A stretch of DNA of 64,000 nt. It comes from Propionibacteriaceae bacterium (GTDB lineage Bacteria; Actinomycetota; Actinomycetes; Propionibacteriales; Propionibacteriaceae). This document shows positions 35,969 to 45,985 of this stretch, piece by piece; the stretch's first letter is position 1, and the number at the start of each line of letters is the position of its first letter. The position numbers and the translations under genes were made by a program. The notes under the pieces were generated by a model, which was not told the DNA's origin, did no database searches, and saw only the letters and a list, made by a program, of their open reading frames with translations. The DNA lies in NCBI GenBank assembly GCA_030532825.1, contig JAUNKK010000003.1, positions 22,820-86,819 on the forward strand, read 5' to 3'.

Positions 35969-36867
35969 GAAACAAGTTCAGCCTGCGCGTCGCCGCGACG
36001 TTGTGCGCCACGACCTTGGTCCTGACGGCCTGCGGGTCCGCCGACAGCCTCTCCGGTACGAACGACGATTCGTCCAGGCTGGTGGTCGGCAGTCAGGACT
36101 ACTACTCCAACGAAATCCTTGCCGAGCTCTACGCCCAGGCTCTAGAAAAGGAAGGCTTCGAGGTGCAGCGCGAGTATCGCATCGGGCAGCGGGAGGTCTA
36201 CATGCCCGAGATCCAGTCCGGGGCGATCGACGTCTTTCCCGAGTACACCGGAAACCTGCTGCAATACCTCGATGAAAACACCTCGGCCCGCTCTGCCGAC
36301 GACGTTTACACGGCCTTGTCGGCGGTTATGCCCGAGGGGCTGCGGGTGCTGGAGATGGCGCCCGCCACCGATCAGGACGCGTACGTGGTCACCAAGGATT
36401 ACGCCGAGCGGAATTCGCTGACGACCATCGGGGACCTCGCGTCCGTGGGAGAAGTCACCATTGGCGGCAGTTCCGAGATCCAGACCCGGCCCTATGGCCC
36501 GGAGGGGCTCCAGACGCTCTATGGCGTCACCGCTCAGGTGAGCCCCATTGAAGACGGCGGCGGCGGTTTGACCGTCAAGGCGCTGCGCGATGGGTCGGTG
36601 CAACTGGCCGACATCTACACCGCCGATCCGGTGATGGCGGAGGGAGACCTCGTCGCCTTGGAGGATCCGAAAGGCATCTTCCTGGCCTCCCACGTGGCGC
36701 CGATCGTGTCCCAGAAGGTGGACGACAAGGCAGCTGAAGCCATCAACAAGGTCTCGCAGGCCCTAGAGCCGTCCGAACTCATCGAGATGAACCGACGCTC
36801 GGTGAAGGACAAGGCTTCTGCGACGACAATCGCAGCCGAGTGGCTGAAGGCCGAGGGGCTCGCTTAG
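35965..36867 (+). CDS. Osmoprotectant-binding lipoprotein
   Basis: A 300-residue extracytoplasmic solute-binding protein of the OpuCC/ProX/OsmX type. Seen: a lipoprotein signal (LCATTLVLTACGSADS, lipid Cys near residue 23), VVGSQDYYSNEILAELYAQA, the EIQSGAIDVFPEYTGNLLQY segment common to this family, and IGGSSEIQTRPYGPEGL. ATG 35965 overlaps permease 2. The ligand box residues cannot be assigned from sequence alone, so glycine betaine, choline and carnitine are all possible. Confidence 0.9.
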   Translation: MRNKFSLRVAATLCATTLVLTACGSADSLSGTNDDSSRLVVGSQDYYSNEILAELYAQALEKEGFEVQREYRIGQREVYMPEIQSGAIDVFPEYTGNLLQYLDENTSARSADDVYTALSAVMPEGLRVLEMAPATDQDAYVVTKDYAERNSLTTIGDLASVGEVTIGGSSEIQTRPYGPEGLQTLYGVTAQVSPIEDGGGGLTVKALRDGSVQLADIYTADPVMAEGDLVALEDPKGIFLASHVAPIVSQKVDDKAAEAINKVSQALEPSELIEMNRRSVKDKASATTIAAEWLKAEGLA

Positions 36868-36901
36868 GGGCCAGCTTCACGTCGGTGCTCTGGAACCGTA
36901 G

Positions 36902-37576
36902 TTAGGCCGGCGCCACGTGGATGGCCTCCGCTATAGGGGTGCTGAGTTCGATCTCGGACTGCGCGTGTTCGACGGTCATGAGCCCCATTCCCGACAGCGG
37001 CGACAGCACCCGCAGCTGGGTACCGATCGAGATGCCGTGCCCCGTCAGGAAGCGGAGGATGTCGGGATTAACGTCGGAGACGCGTGCCACGCGCACCTGA
37101 GTTCCCGGCGTCGCATGGGCGATGAGGGTAGCTCGGCGCTCGGCGAGTTTCGCGTCCCGTGGGATCGGGTCGCCGTGCGGATCGGCGGCGGGGTGGCCGA
37201 GGGCGGCGTCCATGCGCTCAATCAGAGCATCGGAGGCGGCGTGTTCTAGCCGGTCGGCCTCGTCATGCACTTGGTCCCATGGCATGCCCAGGTGCTCGGC
37301 CAGATACGTTTCGATGATGCGGTGACGCCGAACGACCTCGCGCCCGATCTTCTCCCCGGCCTCGGTGAGCTCGATTCCGCCGTAGGGCTGGTAGGTGATC
37401 ATGCCCTCCCGGGCTAGACGCTTCAGACCCGCCGAGACGGTGGACAGCGTCACCCCCAACGCGGCCGCGAGATCGGTGGTGTTCGGGCGGCGGCCGTCGT
37501 CGGGCCACTCGCAGGCCTTCCAGATCAGCGCCAGATAGTCTTCCGCAACCCGGGTCACTTCAGAGCCGGTTGCCAC
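36902..37576 (-). CDS. DtxR-family metalloregulator, MntR-like
   Basis: A 224-residue metal-dependent regulator. Seen: helix-turn-helix DLAAALGVTLSTVSAGLKRL, TYQPYGGIELTEAGEKIGRE, RRHRIIETYLAEHLGMPWDQ and HDEADRLEHAASDALIERMD with His, Asp and Glu ligands in MntR-like places. The DtxR cysteine position is replaced by Asp (DEADRLEH against DEACRWEH), the change seen in Mn(II)-selective MntR proteins. It has a C-terminal FeoA-like domain. GTG 37576 follows AAGGAGA. It is divergent from mntP, the likely target, so manganese sensing is the best guess. Confidence 0.85.
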   Translation of the reverse strand: MATGSEVTRVAEDYLALIWKACEWPDDGRRPNTTDLAAALGVTLSTVSAGLKRLAREGMITYQPYGGIELTEAGEKIGREVVRRHRIIETYLAEHLGMPWDQVHDEADRLEHAASDALIERMDAALGHPAADPHGDPIPRDAKLAERRATLIAHATPGTQVRVARVSDVNPDILRFLTGHGISIGTQLRVLSPLSGMGLMTVEHAQSEIELSTPIAEAIHVAPA

Positions 37577-37713
37577 CGTCGTCTCCTTACGTTTGCTGAT
37601 GACGGCGGATGCCGTCACCGCCACAGTGCTCTATTCCAGCCCATATGTCCATCCTTCGTCCCACTTTCCGGGCGGGGGAGGGGCGTGTCAAATAACGGCG
37701 GTCTATGTCGCAA

Positions 37714-37735
37714 AAAGTGTGGTCAATCACACTTT
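37714..37735. promoter_or_regulatory. Palindrome in the mntR-like/mntP gap
   Basis: Perfect inverted repeat AAAGTGTG-N6-CACACTTT in the 272-nt divergent gap. It is a candidate operator for the metalloregulator or another regulator of either gene. Confidence 0.5.
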
Positions 37736-37815
37736 GAATTGCGCGTAGACACACCGGGACTAGGGGGTCCACAGTGTGAAGGGACGCGCCGCGTCAACAA
37801 TTCTGACTAGCGCGA

Positions 37816-37830
37816 ATTATTCTCAATAAT
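37816..37830. promoter_or_regulatory. AT-rich palindrome at the mntP promoter
   Basis: ATTATT-CTC-AATAAT lies 18 nt before the mntP ATG. TCAACA at about 37796 and TATTCT at about 37818 could be its -35 and -10, so the repeat would cover the -10 box. It is the best candidate site for metal control of mntP. Confidence 0.45.
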
Positions 37831-37848
37831 AGCTCTGGAAGGCCCGAA

Positions 37849-38415
37849 ATGAGCTTGTTATCCCTGTGGATGATCGGATTTGGCGTGTCCGCCGACGCCT
37901 TTGCCGCTTCGCTCACTCGTGGCCTACGGATGGGCAGGTTCAATTACTGCCATGCCCTGCTGGTGGCGCTGACTTTCGCTGGATTCCAGGTCGTGATGCC
38001 CCTGGCTGGTTGGCTGCTGTCCAGCAGCTTTACCGGCGTCCTAGACCCCGTCGACCACTGGATCGCATTCGGCCTGCTGGTCGCCATCGGTGGCAAGATG
38101 GCTTGGGAGGCCTTTCAGGACGATGGCCAAGACGCCGACGTGCAGGGTGGCCTGAATCTGCGGCAACTCCTCATCCTAGGTATCGCCACCAGCATTGACG
38201 CGGCCGCCGTCGGCGTCTCGTTCGCGATGCTGGATGTCTCGATCCTCCAGGCGATCCTCTGCATTGGCCTCATCACGCTGGTCACATCCTTCGCAGCCGT
38301 GGGAATTGGGCATTGGGTGGGGGTCCGGTTCCGTCGGCCCGCCGAGTTCCTCGGCGGCATGGTGCTTATCATCATTGGGGTGCGCATTCTTCTGGAAGGC
38401 CACGGCCTACTCTAG
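37849..38415 (+). CDS. mntP: Manganese efflux pump MntP
   Basis: A 188-residue membrane protein that exports Mn(II). Six helices are visible as two repeats, each with a conserved Asp motif: GFGVSADAFAASLTRGL near residue 10 and GIATSIDAAAVGVSFAML near residue 110. Hydrophobic segments include LLVALTFAGFQVVMPLAGWL and FLGGMVLIIIGVRILLEG. GAAGGCCC lies before the ATG. It is divergent from the MntR-like gene. I looked for a yybP-ykoY (Mn) riboswitch in the leader and found no convincing core. Confidence 0.93.
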   Translation: MSLLSLWMIGFGVSADAFAASLTRGLRMGRFNYCHALLVALTFAGFQVVMPLAGWLLSSSFTGVLDPVDHWIAFGLLVAIGGKMAWEAFQDDGQDADVQGGLNLRQLLILGIATSIDAAAVGVSFAMLDVSILQAILCIGLITLVTSFAAVGIGHWVGVRFRRPAEFLGGMVLIIIGVRILLEGHGLL

Positions 38416-38440
38416 GCCCGGCTCTGCGCGGCAACTGGGC

Positions 38441-39787
38441 TTACACAAGCCGGGTGCCGTGCTCCAGATATGTGGACATCTCTGCCTCTGGGACCATGGA
38501 GCCGCCCGTTGCCCAGACCAGGTGCGTCGCGTTGGCCAGCCTGGCGGTGGTGAGCCCGGCGCGGTGCTGGTAGGCGTCATCGGCCAGCACCCGCAGCGGG
38601 CCAGGGAATCCTGCGGCAGCGGACGGCTCAACGCGGAGTTCCTCGGCCCGATCCAGCAGCGCTAGGTGGCTAAAAAGGGTGTCGTCGGTGACGGTGTAAT
38701 ACTCATCGATGGCTTTCTCCATGGCCCGCCCCACGAAGCCCGACGCGCGGCCCACCGCGAGACCGTCGGCCGCCGTAGCGTTGTCGATTCCGAAGTCCTG
38801 TACCGCGATGTGGTCGTGTAAGCCCGTGTAGACGCCCAGGAATAGGCAGGGCGAATGCGTGGGCTCCGCGAAGACCGGGTGGCAGGCGTCGCCGAAGATC
38901 GTCTTCAACCCGAACGCGACCCCGCCGGGTCCGCCTCCCACTCCGCATGGCAAATACACCAACAGCGGGTGGTCCCGGTCCACCGCCACGTCGAGGGCCC
39001 GCAACTGCCCGGCCAGCCGCCGAGCCGCGACAGCGTAGCCTAGGAACAGCGTCCTTGAGTTCTCGTCGTCCACGAAGTACATCGCTGGGTCCTTCTCTGC
39101 CGCCTGGCGGCCTTCGGCCACGGCGACGGAATAGTCCGAGGCGTACTCTCTCACCTCGACGCCATGACGGCGAAGCAGGTTCTTCTTCCAGATCCGTGCG
39201 TCAGCGGACATGTGTACGGTGACGCGGAAGCCGAGTTGGGCGGCCATGATTCCGATGGACAACCCCAGGTTTCCGGTAGAGCCAACCGCTATCGCGTGCC
39301 TCCCGAACAATTCCCGGGCCGCGGGCGAGTCGAGCTTCCGGTAGTCATCACCCAGTGAGAGGAAGCCCGCATCAAGGGCGACCCGCTCGGCGTGGTGGAG
39401 GACCTCGTAGATGCCGCCCCTGGCCTTGATCGAGCCAGAGACCGGCAGCTCGGCATCCATCTTGATCCACAGCCGCCCCGGGATTTGGGTGTCGGCGCGC
39501 TCCTCCAAGGCGGCCTGCATCCCGGGAATGGCGTACAGGGGCGATTCGATGATTCCGCCCATCCGGCGCGTCGTGGGGAAGACCTGCGCCAGGTACGGGG
39601 CGAAGCGTCGGAGCCGAGCGGCGGCGTCGTCGATGTCAGAGACGCTTAGCCCTACCGGCGCCAGGGCAGCTTCACCGGCCAGCACCCCGGGATTGAACCA
39701 CGATGTTTCCCGGCAGGCGATGAGATCGGCGAGCAGGGGCAGGGCGGCCGTCCAGGCGGACAACTCCTTTCCGGCGATGATACTCAT
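38441..39787 (-). CDS. dsdA: D-serine dehydratase
   Basis: PLP enzyme that converts D-serine to pyruvate and ammonia, 448 residues. Seen: the PLP Lys in [20 protein letters not shown]; the glycine loop [58 protein letters not shown]; and an end [10 protein letters not shown]. These are diagnostic of DsdA against threonine dehydratases. ATG 39787 begins [12 protein letters not shown]. No dsdC or dsdX is adjacent. It is convergent with mntP and stands alone or with the siderophore permeases upstream. Confidence 0.93.
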   Translation of the reverse strand: MSIIAGKELSAWTAALPLLADLIACRETSWFNPGVLAGEAALAPVGLSVSDIDDAAARLRRFAPYLAQVFPTTRRMGGIIESPLYAIPGMQAALEERADTQIPGRLWIKMDAELPVSGSIKARGGIYEVLHHAERVALDAGFLSLGDDYRKLDSPAARELFGRHAIAVGSTGNLGLSIGIMAAQLGFRVTVHMSADARIWKKNLLRRHGVEVREYASDYSVAVAEGRQAAEKDPAMYFVDDENSRTLFLGYAVAARRLAGQLRALDVAVDRDHPLLVYLPCGVGGGPGGVAFGLKTIFGDACHPVFAEPTHSPCLFLGVYTGLHDHIAVQDFGIDNATAADGLAVGRASGFVGRAMEKAIDEYYTVTDDTLFSHLALLDRAEELRVEPSAAAGFPGPLRVLADDAYQHRAGLTTARLANATHLVWATGGSMVPEAEMSTYLEHGTRLV

Positions 39788-39842
39788 GTCGGCTCCTTAG
39801 GCGGCTGACCCCAGCGTAGCTGCGGTGTGGGGCGCCGGGCTC

Positions 39843-40919
39843 TCAGGCCCGTGGGCGGACGGTGGGACGGCGGCCTCCCATGCCCAGCAACCACATGAGA
39901 TACAGGCCGCCCAGGGCCGAACTAACCAAGCCCACGGGGATCTGGAACGGACTCAGCAGCCGACCCGCGGTGAAGTCAGCGAGGAGCAGCAGGGTCGCCC
40001 CCACGGTGAACGATGGCAGGAGGCTGATCCCCGCGGAGCGCGAGAGCCGACTCGCTAGCTGCGGAGCTGCCAGGGCCAGAAAACCGATCGGGCCGGCGGC
40101 AGCCACGCACACGGCCGCCAGCACCACCCCGTAGCCGATCATCACGGCCCGCGTCCGCTGGACGCGTAAGCCCAGGCCGGCGGCCGCGTCATCGCCCATC
40201 TCAAGGATCCGTCCCGGCCCGGCTACCCACAACCCTACCGGCAGCAGCAGGGCGGCCGTGATCAGTAGGGGGGTGACGATTCCCCAGGTGATGCCGTTGA
40301 GGCTACCGTGCTGCCAGGTCTTTGCCGCTTCGGCTGCCTCAAGGCTGGCCGCGGCCAGCAGGTAGTCGTTGAGCGAGGCCAACAGCTGCCCAAGCGCAAT
40401 GCCAGCCAGCACCAGGGGATCTCCGCCGATTCCGCGCCGGAGCGTTAGCCCGATGACCACTGCGGCGGTGACTGCCCCGCCTAAGATCGCGCCTGCGCCC
40501 GTGGCGAGGGTGCTCGTGGTGGAAAACACTAAGATGGCCAGCAGCCCACCGGTCGTGGCGCCCCGCGTGAAGCCTACGATGTCGGGGCTGCCGAGCGGAT
40601 TGCGGGAGACGCTTTGGAACAGTGCCCCGGACAGGCCCAACATGCCGCCGATGACCAGCGCCCCCGTCACCCGGGGCAGCCGCTGCTGCAGGACGATGAA
40701 GGGGGCGAGGTCTTCGCCCCCATTCCGGAACACCGCCAGCAGTTCCTCAAGGGAAACCGGATAAGCCCCGGTGGTGAGGGATGCCACCGTTCCTGCCAGG
40801 ATGACCACCAGGGAAATTCCGACGACGACCAGGGAACGCCGGTGTAGCAGCAGGCTGCGGCGAGTGCCGAACCGGACGTGGCCTGTCGGAGCACCCAGCA
40901 TCGGGCCCGGGCGGTTCAT
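39843..40919 (-). CDS. Siderophore ABC transporter permease, FecCD family (2)
   Basis: A 358-residue inner-membrane permease for iron-siderophore import. Seen: LPRVTGALVIGGMLGLSGAL, the FecCD motif NPLGSPDIVGFTRGATTGG, LVLAGIALGQLLASLNDYLL, LGLRVQRTRAVMIGYGVVLA, and AGPIGFLALAAPQLASRLS, the coupling segment. The start overlaps the first permease gene by 4 nt. With that gene it forms a minus-strand unit, divergent from the binding protein and ATPase. Confidence 0.92.
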   Translation of the reverse strand: MNRPGPMLGAPTGHVRFGTRRSLLLHRRSLVVVGISLVVILAGTVASLTTGAYPVSLEELLAVFRNGGEDLAPFIVLQQRLPRVTGALVIGGMLGLSGALFQSVSRNPLGSPDIVGFTRGATTGGLLAILVFSTTSTLATGAGAILGGAVTAAVVIGLTLRRGIGGDPLVLAGIALGQLLASLNDYLLAAASLEAAEAAKTWQHGSLNGITWGIVTPLLITAALLLPVGLWVAGPGRILEMGDDAAAGLGLRVQRTRAVMIGYGVVLAAVCVAAAGPIGFLALAAPQLASRLSRSAGISLLPSFTVGATLLLLADFTAGRLLSPFQIPVGLVSSALGGLYLMWLLGMGGRRPTVRPRA

Positions 40920-41974
40920 GCGCTCCTCCTGCTGGTGATGGCGAGGAGCAGGAGCACTGGCGACCCAAGAAAGGCGGTCACGATCCCAGCCTCCAGCTCT
41001 GCCGGGCGGATGAGAAGCCGTCCGATGACATCAGAAGCCAGCAGCAGGCCCGCCCCTACAACGAGCGACCAGGCCAAGAGACGACGCTGATCTGCCCCGA
41101 CCACCAGCCGTACCACGTGGGGGACCACCAAGCCGACGAAGGAAATCGGTCCCACCGCTGCTGTTGCTGCCCCGCACAACAGGGTGATGGCCACGAAGGC
41201 GGCGCCCCGAACCACCTTCAGGTTCACCCCGAGGGCGGTGGCCTGCTCGTCACCGAGGGCTAGTGCGTTGAGGCTGTGGGCTGAGGCCAGCGCCAGTACC
41301 AGTCCCACCGCCAGGAACGGGGCCACCCAGAGCAGCACCCCGAGATCGCGGTCTTCCAGGGAGCCCACCACCCAGAATCGGTAGGAATCGAACAGCTTGG
41401 TGTTGTACATCGTCACCGTGCCGGTGATGGACGAGAGGCTGGCTCCCAGCGCCACGCCCGCCAGCACCAGGCGGGCCGGCCCTGCGTCGGCTGAGCGGCG
41501 TGCCATCAGATACACCAGGGTGGCGGCCGCCGCGGCCCCACCAAATGCGAAGGGCAGGTAGTGGCTGACCGAGGTGAACCCGAAGCCGCCGATCGCCGCC
41601 ACCACGGCCAGGGAAGCGCCGGCGTTGACGCCGAGGATTCCTGGTTCCGCGAGCGGATTTCGGGTCAAGGCCTGCATGACCACGCCGGCCACGGCTAGGG
41701 CGGCGCCGACGATGATTGCCAGGATCGTGCGGTGAATGCGCAGCCCCCAGACGACCCGGCTGGCGACGGAGTTGTCATGGGCCAGCAGCCCCTGCCAGAC
41801 CTCCGTCGGGGTCAATTCCCGGGAGCCGAGCGCCAGGCCTTCGGTGACGAGTACGGCCAGGATCACTGCTGCGAGCAGGGGGGCGAGGAGGCTGATAACG
41901 ACGTTCCGGTGAGGCGTACGCCTCCCGCCCGTGTGGCGGCTTGGGCTAGGGTCCGGATGGGTGAGAAGCAGCAT
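40916..41974 (-). CDS. Siderophore ABC transporter permease, FecCD family (1)
   Basis: A 352-residue permease paralogous to its neighbour. Seen: RTILAIIVGAALAVAGVVMQ, the motif NPLAEPGILGVNAGASLAVV, VLAGVALGASLSSITGTVTM, LGVNLKVVRGAAFVAITLLC, and VGPISFVGLVVPHVVRLVVG. ATG 41974 has AGGA at 9 nt; ATG 41983 is possible. The two permeases should form the membrane heterodimer. The promoter lies in the 75-nt divergent gap with the DtxR-like box, so iron repression can control both directions. Confidence 0.92.
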   Translation of the reverse strand: MLLLTHPDPSPSRHTGGRRTPHRNVVISLLAPLLAAVILAVLVTEGLALGSRELTPTEVWQGLLAHDNSVASRVVWGLRIHRTILAIIVGAALAVAGVVMQALTRNPLAEPGILGVNAGASLAVVAAIGGFGFTSVSHYLPFAFGGAAAAATLVYLMARRSADAGPARLVLAGVALGASLSSITGTVTMYNTKLFDSYRFWVVGSLEDRDLGVLLWVAPFLAVGLVLALASAHSLNALALGDEQATALGVNLKVVRGAAFVAITLLCGAATAAVGPISFVGLVVPHVVRLVVGADQRRLLAWSLVVGAGLLLASDVIGRLLIRPAELEAGIVTAFLGSPVLLLLAITSRRSA

Positions 41975-42030
41975 GGACGTCATTCCTAGGGCAGGGCAAA
42001 AGATGGACACGGTGGCCTTTACATCATGAG

Positions 42031-42049
42031 TAAGGTTAGCCTTATCCAC
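42031..42049. promoter_or_regulatory. DtxR/IdeR-like iron box, divergent siderophore promoter
   Basis: TAAGGTTAGCCTTATCCAC matches the DtxR/IdeR consensus (TTAGGTTAGSCTAACCTAA) well in its left half and centre, with inner palindrome TAAGGTTAGCCTTA. It sits directly before the ATG of the binding protein and about 60 nt from the divergent permease start. Confidence 0.75.
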
Positions 42050-43149
42050 ATGAATGCTATTCCGGCACATCATCCATACTTCTCCACCGTCTCCCGGCGC
42101 GCCTTGCTAGCAGGTGGTACCGCAACGGCTCTGTCAGTCCTGGCCGCCTGTTCCTCCACCACCGGTTCGCCGGGGAAAACCTCTGAGTCGGCAACCGGAG
42201 CGACGACCGCCGCCCCCTCCGCCACTACGGGAAGCCTGCCACCTGCCACCGATGTTCCGAGCAAACTCGATGAAGGCCTGGGGTCCGGTGAGGCCGATGG
42301 GGTTTTTCCGCGTACCGTCACCCATTACCAGGGGGAGACGACAATCAGCGCGGCGCCGACCAAGGTGGTGATTATCGCCACAGGCCAGCTTGATGCGATG
42401 CTGACGCTCGGCCTCTGCCCGATCGGCTCCACGGCCGCCTCCGGTGCCGAGGGGCCCGTGCCGCAGTACTTGAAGGACGCCTACCCGGACCAGGGCGAGG
42501 CCATCGCGGCTATCACGGCAGTCGGGTCCCGGACGAAGCCGGATATCGAGGCCATCGGGGCGCTCCATCCTGATCTGATCCTCACCAACATCGCCGGCAA
42601 GGATGATGCGGACACCCTCTACCAGAACCTCTCCGCGATCGCGCCAACTGTGTCGATGCGCGGCACTGGGCAGTTCTGGAAGATCGATTTCCTGTTGCTG
42701 TCGGATGCCCTCGGTAAACGGGAGGCAGCCCAGGCGGTATTGGATGGCCTGACAACTGATGCGTCGAAGGTGGGTGCTTCGCTGACGGCGGCGGGCACGA
42801 TCTCATTGTTGCGTAAGAACAGTGACAAGCTCCGTGTCTTTGGGCCGCTGTCCTTCGCTGGATCCGTTGTCGCCGACATGGGCCTGTCGCGGCCCGAAAC
42901 CCAGCAGTTCACCGACGGGGTTTCCCACGAGCTGTCCGCCGAGACCCTCGACCAGGCCGACGGCGACTGGCTGTTCTACAGCGTCCAGGGCGGCGATGAT
43001 TCCGAGCTGACGGACCAGCCCCTGTGGGGTTCCCTCGGGGCGGTGACCGCAGGGCAAGCCGTCAAGGTAGACGACGATCCGTTCTTCCTCAACGCCGGCC
43101 CGACGGCCGCACGCGTCGTGCGCGAGCAGATCGTCCAAGCCATCCCGGC

Positions 43150-43153
<4 letters not shown>
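42050..43153 (+). CDS. Iron-siderophore-binding protein
   Basis: A 367-residue extracytoplasmic FepB/FhuD-like protein. Seen: twin-arginine-like SRRALLAGGTATALSVLAAC ending in the lipid Cys, a Ser/Thr-rich linker, VVIIATGQLDAMLTLGLCPI, KPDIEAIGALHPDLILTNIA, and FFLNAGPTAARVV. The Arg pair before a long hydrophobic stretch suggests Tat export of a lipoprotein. I chose ATG 42050 because the iron box ends immediately before it; the alternative ATG 42026 would place the box in the coding sequence. It overlaps the ATPase gene by 4 nt. Confidence 0.9.
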
Positions 43154-43971
<818 letters not shown>

Positions 43972-44043
43972 CGCAGGGACGGAATAAACCCTCACTCGGA
44001 GTGGTTTACTATTCAACTAAACTGACCCGTCCGAGGAGGAAAC

Positions 44044-45207
44044 ATGCAGTTCGGAATCTTCACCGTCGGTGACGTCACCACCGACCCCACCACAGGGCGC
44101 ACCCCGACGGAGCACGCCCGCATCAAGGCCACCGTCGAGATGGCAAAGCTCGCGGACGAGGTCGGCCTCGACGTCGTCGCTGTGGGACAGCACCACAACC
44201 CGCCGTTTGTGGCAAGTTCGCCAACCACGACCCTGGCCTGGGTCGGGGCACAGACCAAGAACATCATCCTGTCCACCGCCACGACTCTCATCACGACCAC
44301 CGACCCGGTGCGCATCGCCGAGGACTACGGGATGCTGCAGCACCTGACTGACGGTCGGATGGACCTGATGCTGGGGCGCGGCAACACGGGCCCGGTCTAT
44401 CCCTGGTTCGGCAAGGACATCCGCGACGGCATCGACCTCAGCATTGAGAACTACGCCCTGCTGCGTCGGCTCTGGGATGAGGAGGTTGTGACCTGGGAGG
44501 GGCGCTTCCGCACGCCCCTGCACGCCTTCACTGCGACGCCGCGACCGCTCGACGGCGTGGCCCCGTTCGTGTGGCACGGCTCCATCCGCAGCCCCGAGAT
44601 CGCCGAGCAGGCCGCCTACTACGGGGACGGCTTCTTCAGCAACCACATCTTCTGGGGGCCGAGCCACACCCGTCGCATGGTCGAGCTGTACCGGCGCCGT
44701 TTCGCCCACTACGGGCACGGCACCCCGGAGCAGGGCATCGTCGGGTTGGGCGGCCAGGTGTTCATGCGGCACAGCTCGCAGGACGCCGTCGCCGAGTTCC
44801 GACCCTACTTCGACCATGCCCCCGTCTATGGCGGTGGACCGTCGCTGGAGGAGTTCATGGCCCAGACACCGCTGACCGTGGGAACCCCGGAGCAGGTCAT
44901 CGAGAAGACCCTCGGCTTCCGCGACTACGTGGGCGACTACCAGCGCCAGCTCTTCCTGGTTGACCACGCGGGGCTGCCGCTGAAGACGGTGCTAGAGCAG
45001 GTGGAACTGCTGGGTACCGAGGTGGTTCCGGTGCTGCGTCGTGAGTTCGAGGCGCGACGTGCGCCTGGGGTTCCCGAGGCCCCGACCCACGCCACCCGCC
45101 GGGATGCGCTGGGCACCAGCGAACCGGAGCAGGGCAAGGCCGCGGTGGACCGCTGGACCGGAACCCGCGCCGAGGAAGACAACGCGGGGGCGGCGGGTCG
45201 GCTATGA
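44044..45207 (+). CDS. LLM-class flavin-dependent oxidoreductase
   Basis: A 387-residue bacterial-luciferase-like monooxygenase that would use reduced FMN. Seen: MQFGIFTVGDVTTD start, ADEVGLDVVAVGQHHNPPFV, LSTATTLITTTDPVRIAEDY, LTDGRMDLMLGRGNTGPVYP and the C-terminal VDHAGLPLKTVLEQVELLG. It resembles the CE1758-type family, which goes with a CE1759-type reductase gene, as here. GAGGAGG precedes the ATG. TACTAT near 44007 could be the -10 box. The substrate is unknown. The stop overlaps the reductase gene by 4 nt. Confidence 0.88.
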   Translation: MQFGIFTVGDVTTDPTTGRTPTEHARIKATVEMAKLADEVGLDVVAVGQHHNPPFVASSPTTTLAWVGAQTKNIILSTATTLITTTDPVRIAEDYGMLQHLTDGRMDLMLGRGNTGPVYPWFGKDIRDGIDLSIENYALLRRLWDEEVVTWEGRFRTPLHAFTATPRPLDGVAPFVWHGSIRSPEIAEQAAYYGDGFFSNHIFWGPSHTRRMVELYRRRFAHYGHGTPEQGIVGLGGQVFMRHSSQDAVAEFRPYFDHAPVYGGGPSLEEFMAQTPLTVGTPEQVIEKTLGFRDYVGDYQRQLFLVDHAGLPLKTVLEQVELLGTEVVPVLRREFEARRAPGVPEAPTHATRRDALGTSEPEQGKAAVDRWTGTRAEEDNAGAAGRL

Positions 45208-45797
45208 GCGGAATCGTCATCGTCCACGCGGGGCTGCGGGTGCCGTCCAGCACCAAACTACTGGCCGACGGGTTCGCCGCGGCCTTCGCCTCCGATAACG
45301 TGGGCGTGGTCGCCCAGCGCGACCCCGCCCACGCCATCCCCGACGCAGTGCTCACCGGCCACGTCACCGCCCCACAGGCCGAGGCCCTCGCGACCGGCAC
45401 CGGGGCCGATGCCCTCGTGGCGGTCACGCCGACCTTCTCCGCCTCGTTCTCCGGGTTGTTCAAGAGCTTCTTTGACATCCTGGAGCCGGGGGCGCTCCAG
45501 GGGATGCCGACGCTGTTGGCGGCTACAGGCGGCAGCGCACGGCATTCCCTAGTGATTGACTTCGCGATGCGTCCGCTGCTGTCCTACCTGGGGGCACAGG
45601 TGGTGCGGACTGGGGTGTTCGCGGCGACCGAGGACTTCGGTGGGTCCGGCGCGGCGGCGCTTCAGCGCCGCATCGAGGAGGCAGCCGGGGAACTCCGCGG
45701 CTGCCTGACGGGACCCGAGCGGCGGCGAGCTACGGATGCCTTCGAGGAGGTCACCCCCTTCGAGCAATTGCTGAACCGGGGCGGCTCAACCTCCTGA
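45204..45797 (+). CDS. NAD(P)H-dependent FMN reductase
   Basis: A 197-residue flavodoxin-fold reductase. Seen: IVIVHAGLRVPSSTKLLADG, where the family usually binds the FMN phosphate, VAVTPTFSASFSGLFKSFFD, and LLAATGGSARHSLVIDFAMR. It is the CE1759-type partner of the preceding monooxygenase, supplying reduced FMN. The ATG at 45204 overlaps the monooxygenase stop. The pair forms a two-component oxygenase unit. Confidence 0.88.
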   Translation: MSGIVIVHAGLRVPSSTKLLADGFAAAFASDNVGVVAQRDPAHAIPDAVLTGHVTAPQAEALATGTGADALVAVTPTFSASFSGLFKSFFDILEPGALQGMPTLLAATGGSARHSLVIDFAMRPLLSYLGAQVVRTGVFAATEDFGGSGAAALQRRIEEAAGELRGCLTGPERRRATDAFEEVTPFEQLLNRGGSTS

Positions 45798-45878
45798 CCT
45801 CATTCGCGCCCAGCGCCGGGCTGTGACCGGGGTCCGTGATGGGCTGGGGACGTGGAATGCGTAGGTGGGTGTCGTCGG

Positions 45879-45906
45879 TTGACAAGGACCCGAGCTGGTG
45901 TAGCCT
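45879..45906 (+). promoter_or_regulatory. Promoter of the lacI-alpha-galactosidase operon
   Basis: Consensus -35 TTGACA (45879-45884) and a -10 TAGCCT (45901-45906) with 16-nt spacing. The LacI operator starts 10 nt downstream of the -10, where bound repressor would block initiation. Confidence 0.65.
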
Positions 45907-45916
45907 TATGTCACTC

Positions 45917-45930
45917 TGGGAGCGCTCTCA
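45917..45930. promoter_or_regulatory. LacI-type operator 1
   Basis: TGGGAGCGCTCTCA, a near-palindrome with the central CG typical of LacI/GalR operators, 55 nt before the regulator gene. It matches the sites at 55024 and 56238 at 12 or 13 of 14 positions. Confidence 0.75.
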
Positions 45931-45985
45931 AAGTTGTGGTGCCAGGATGTCGCCTCCCGAACGCAGTGGATCTACGGAGGACCAT

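Noticed and set aside
37577..37848. yybP-ykoY manganese riboswitch before mntP
   Set aside because: I searched the leader by eye for the conserved core and found only palindromes; a covariance search would settle it.
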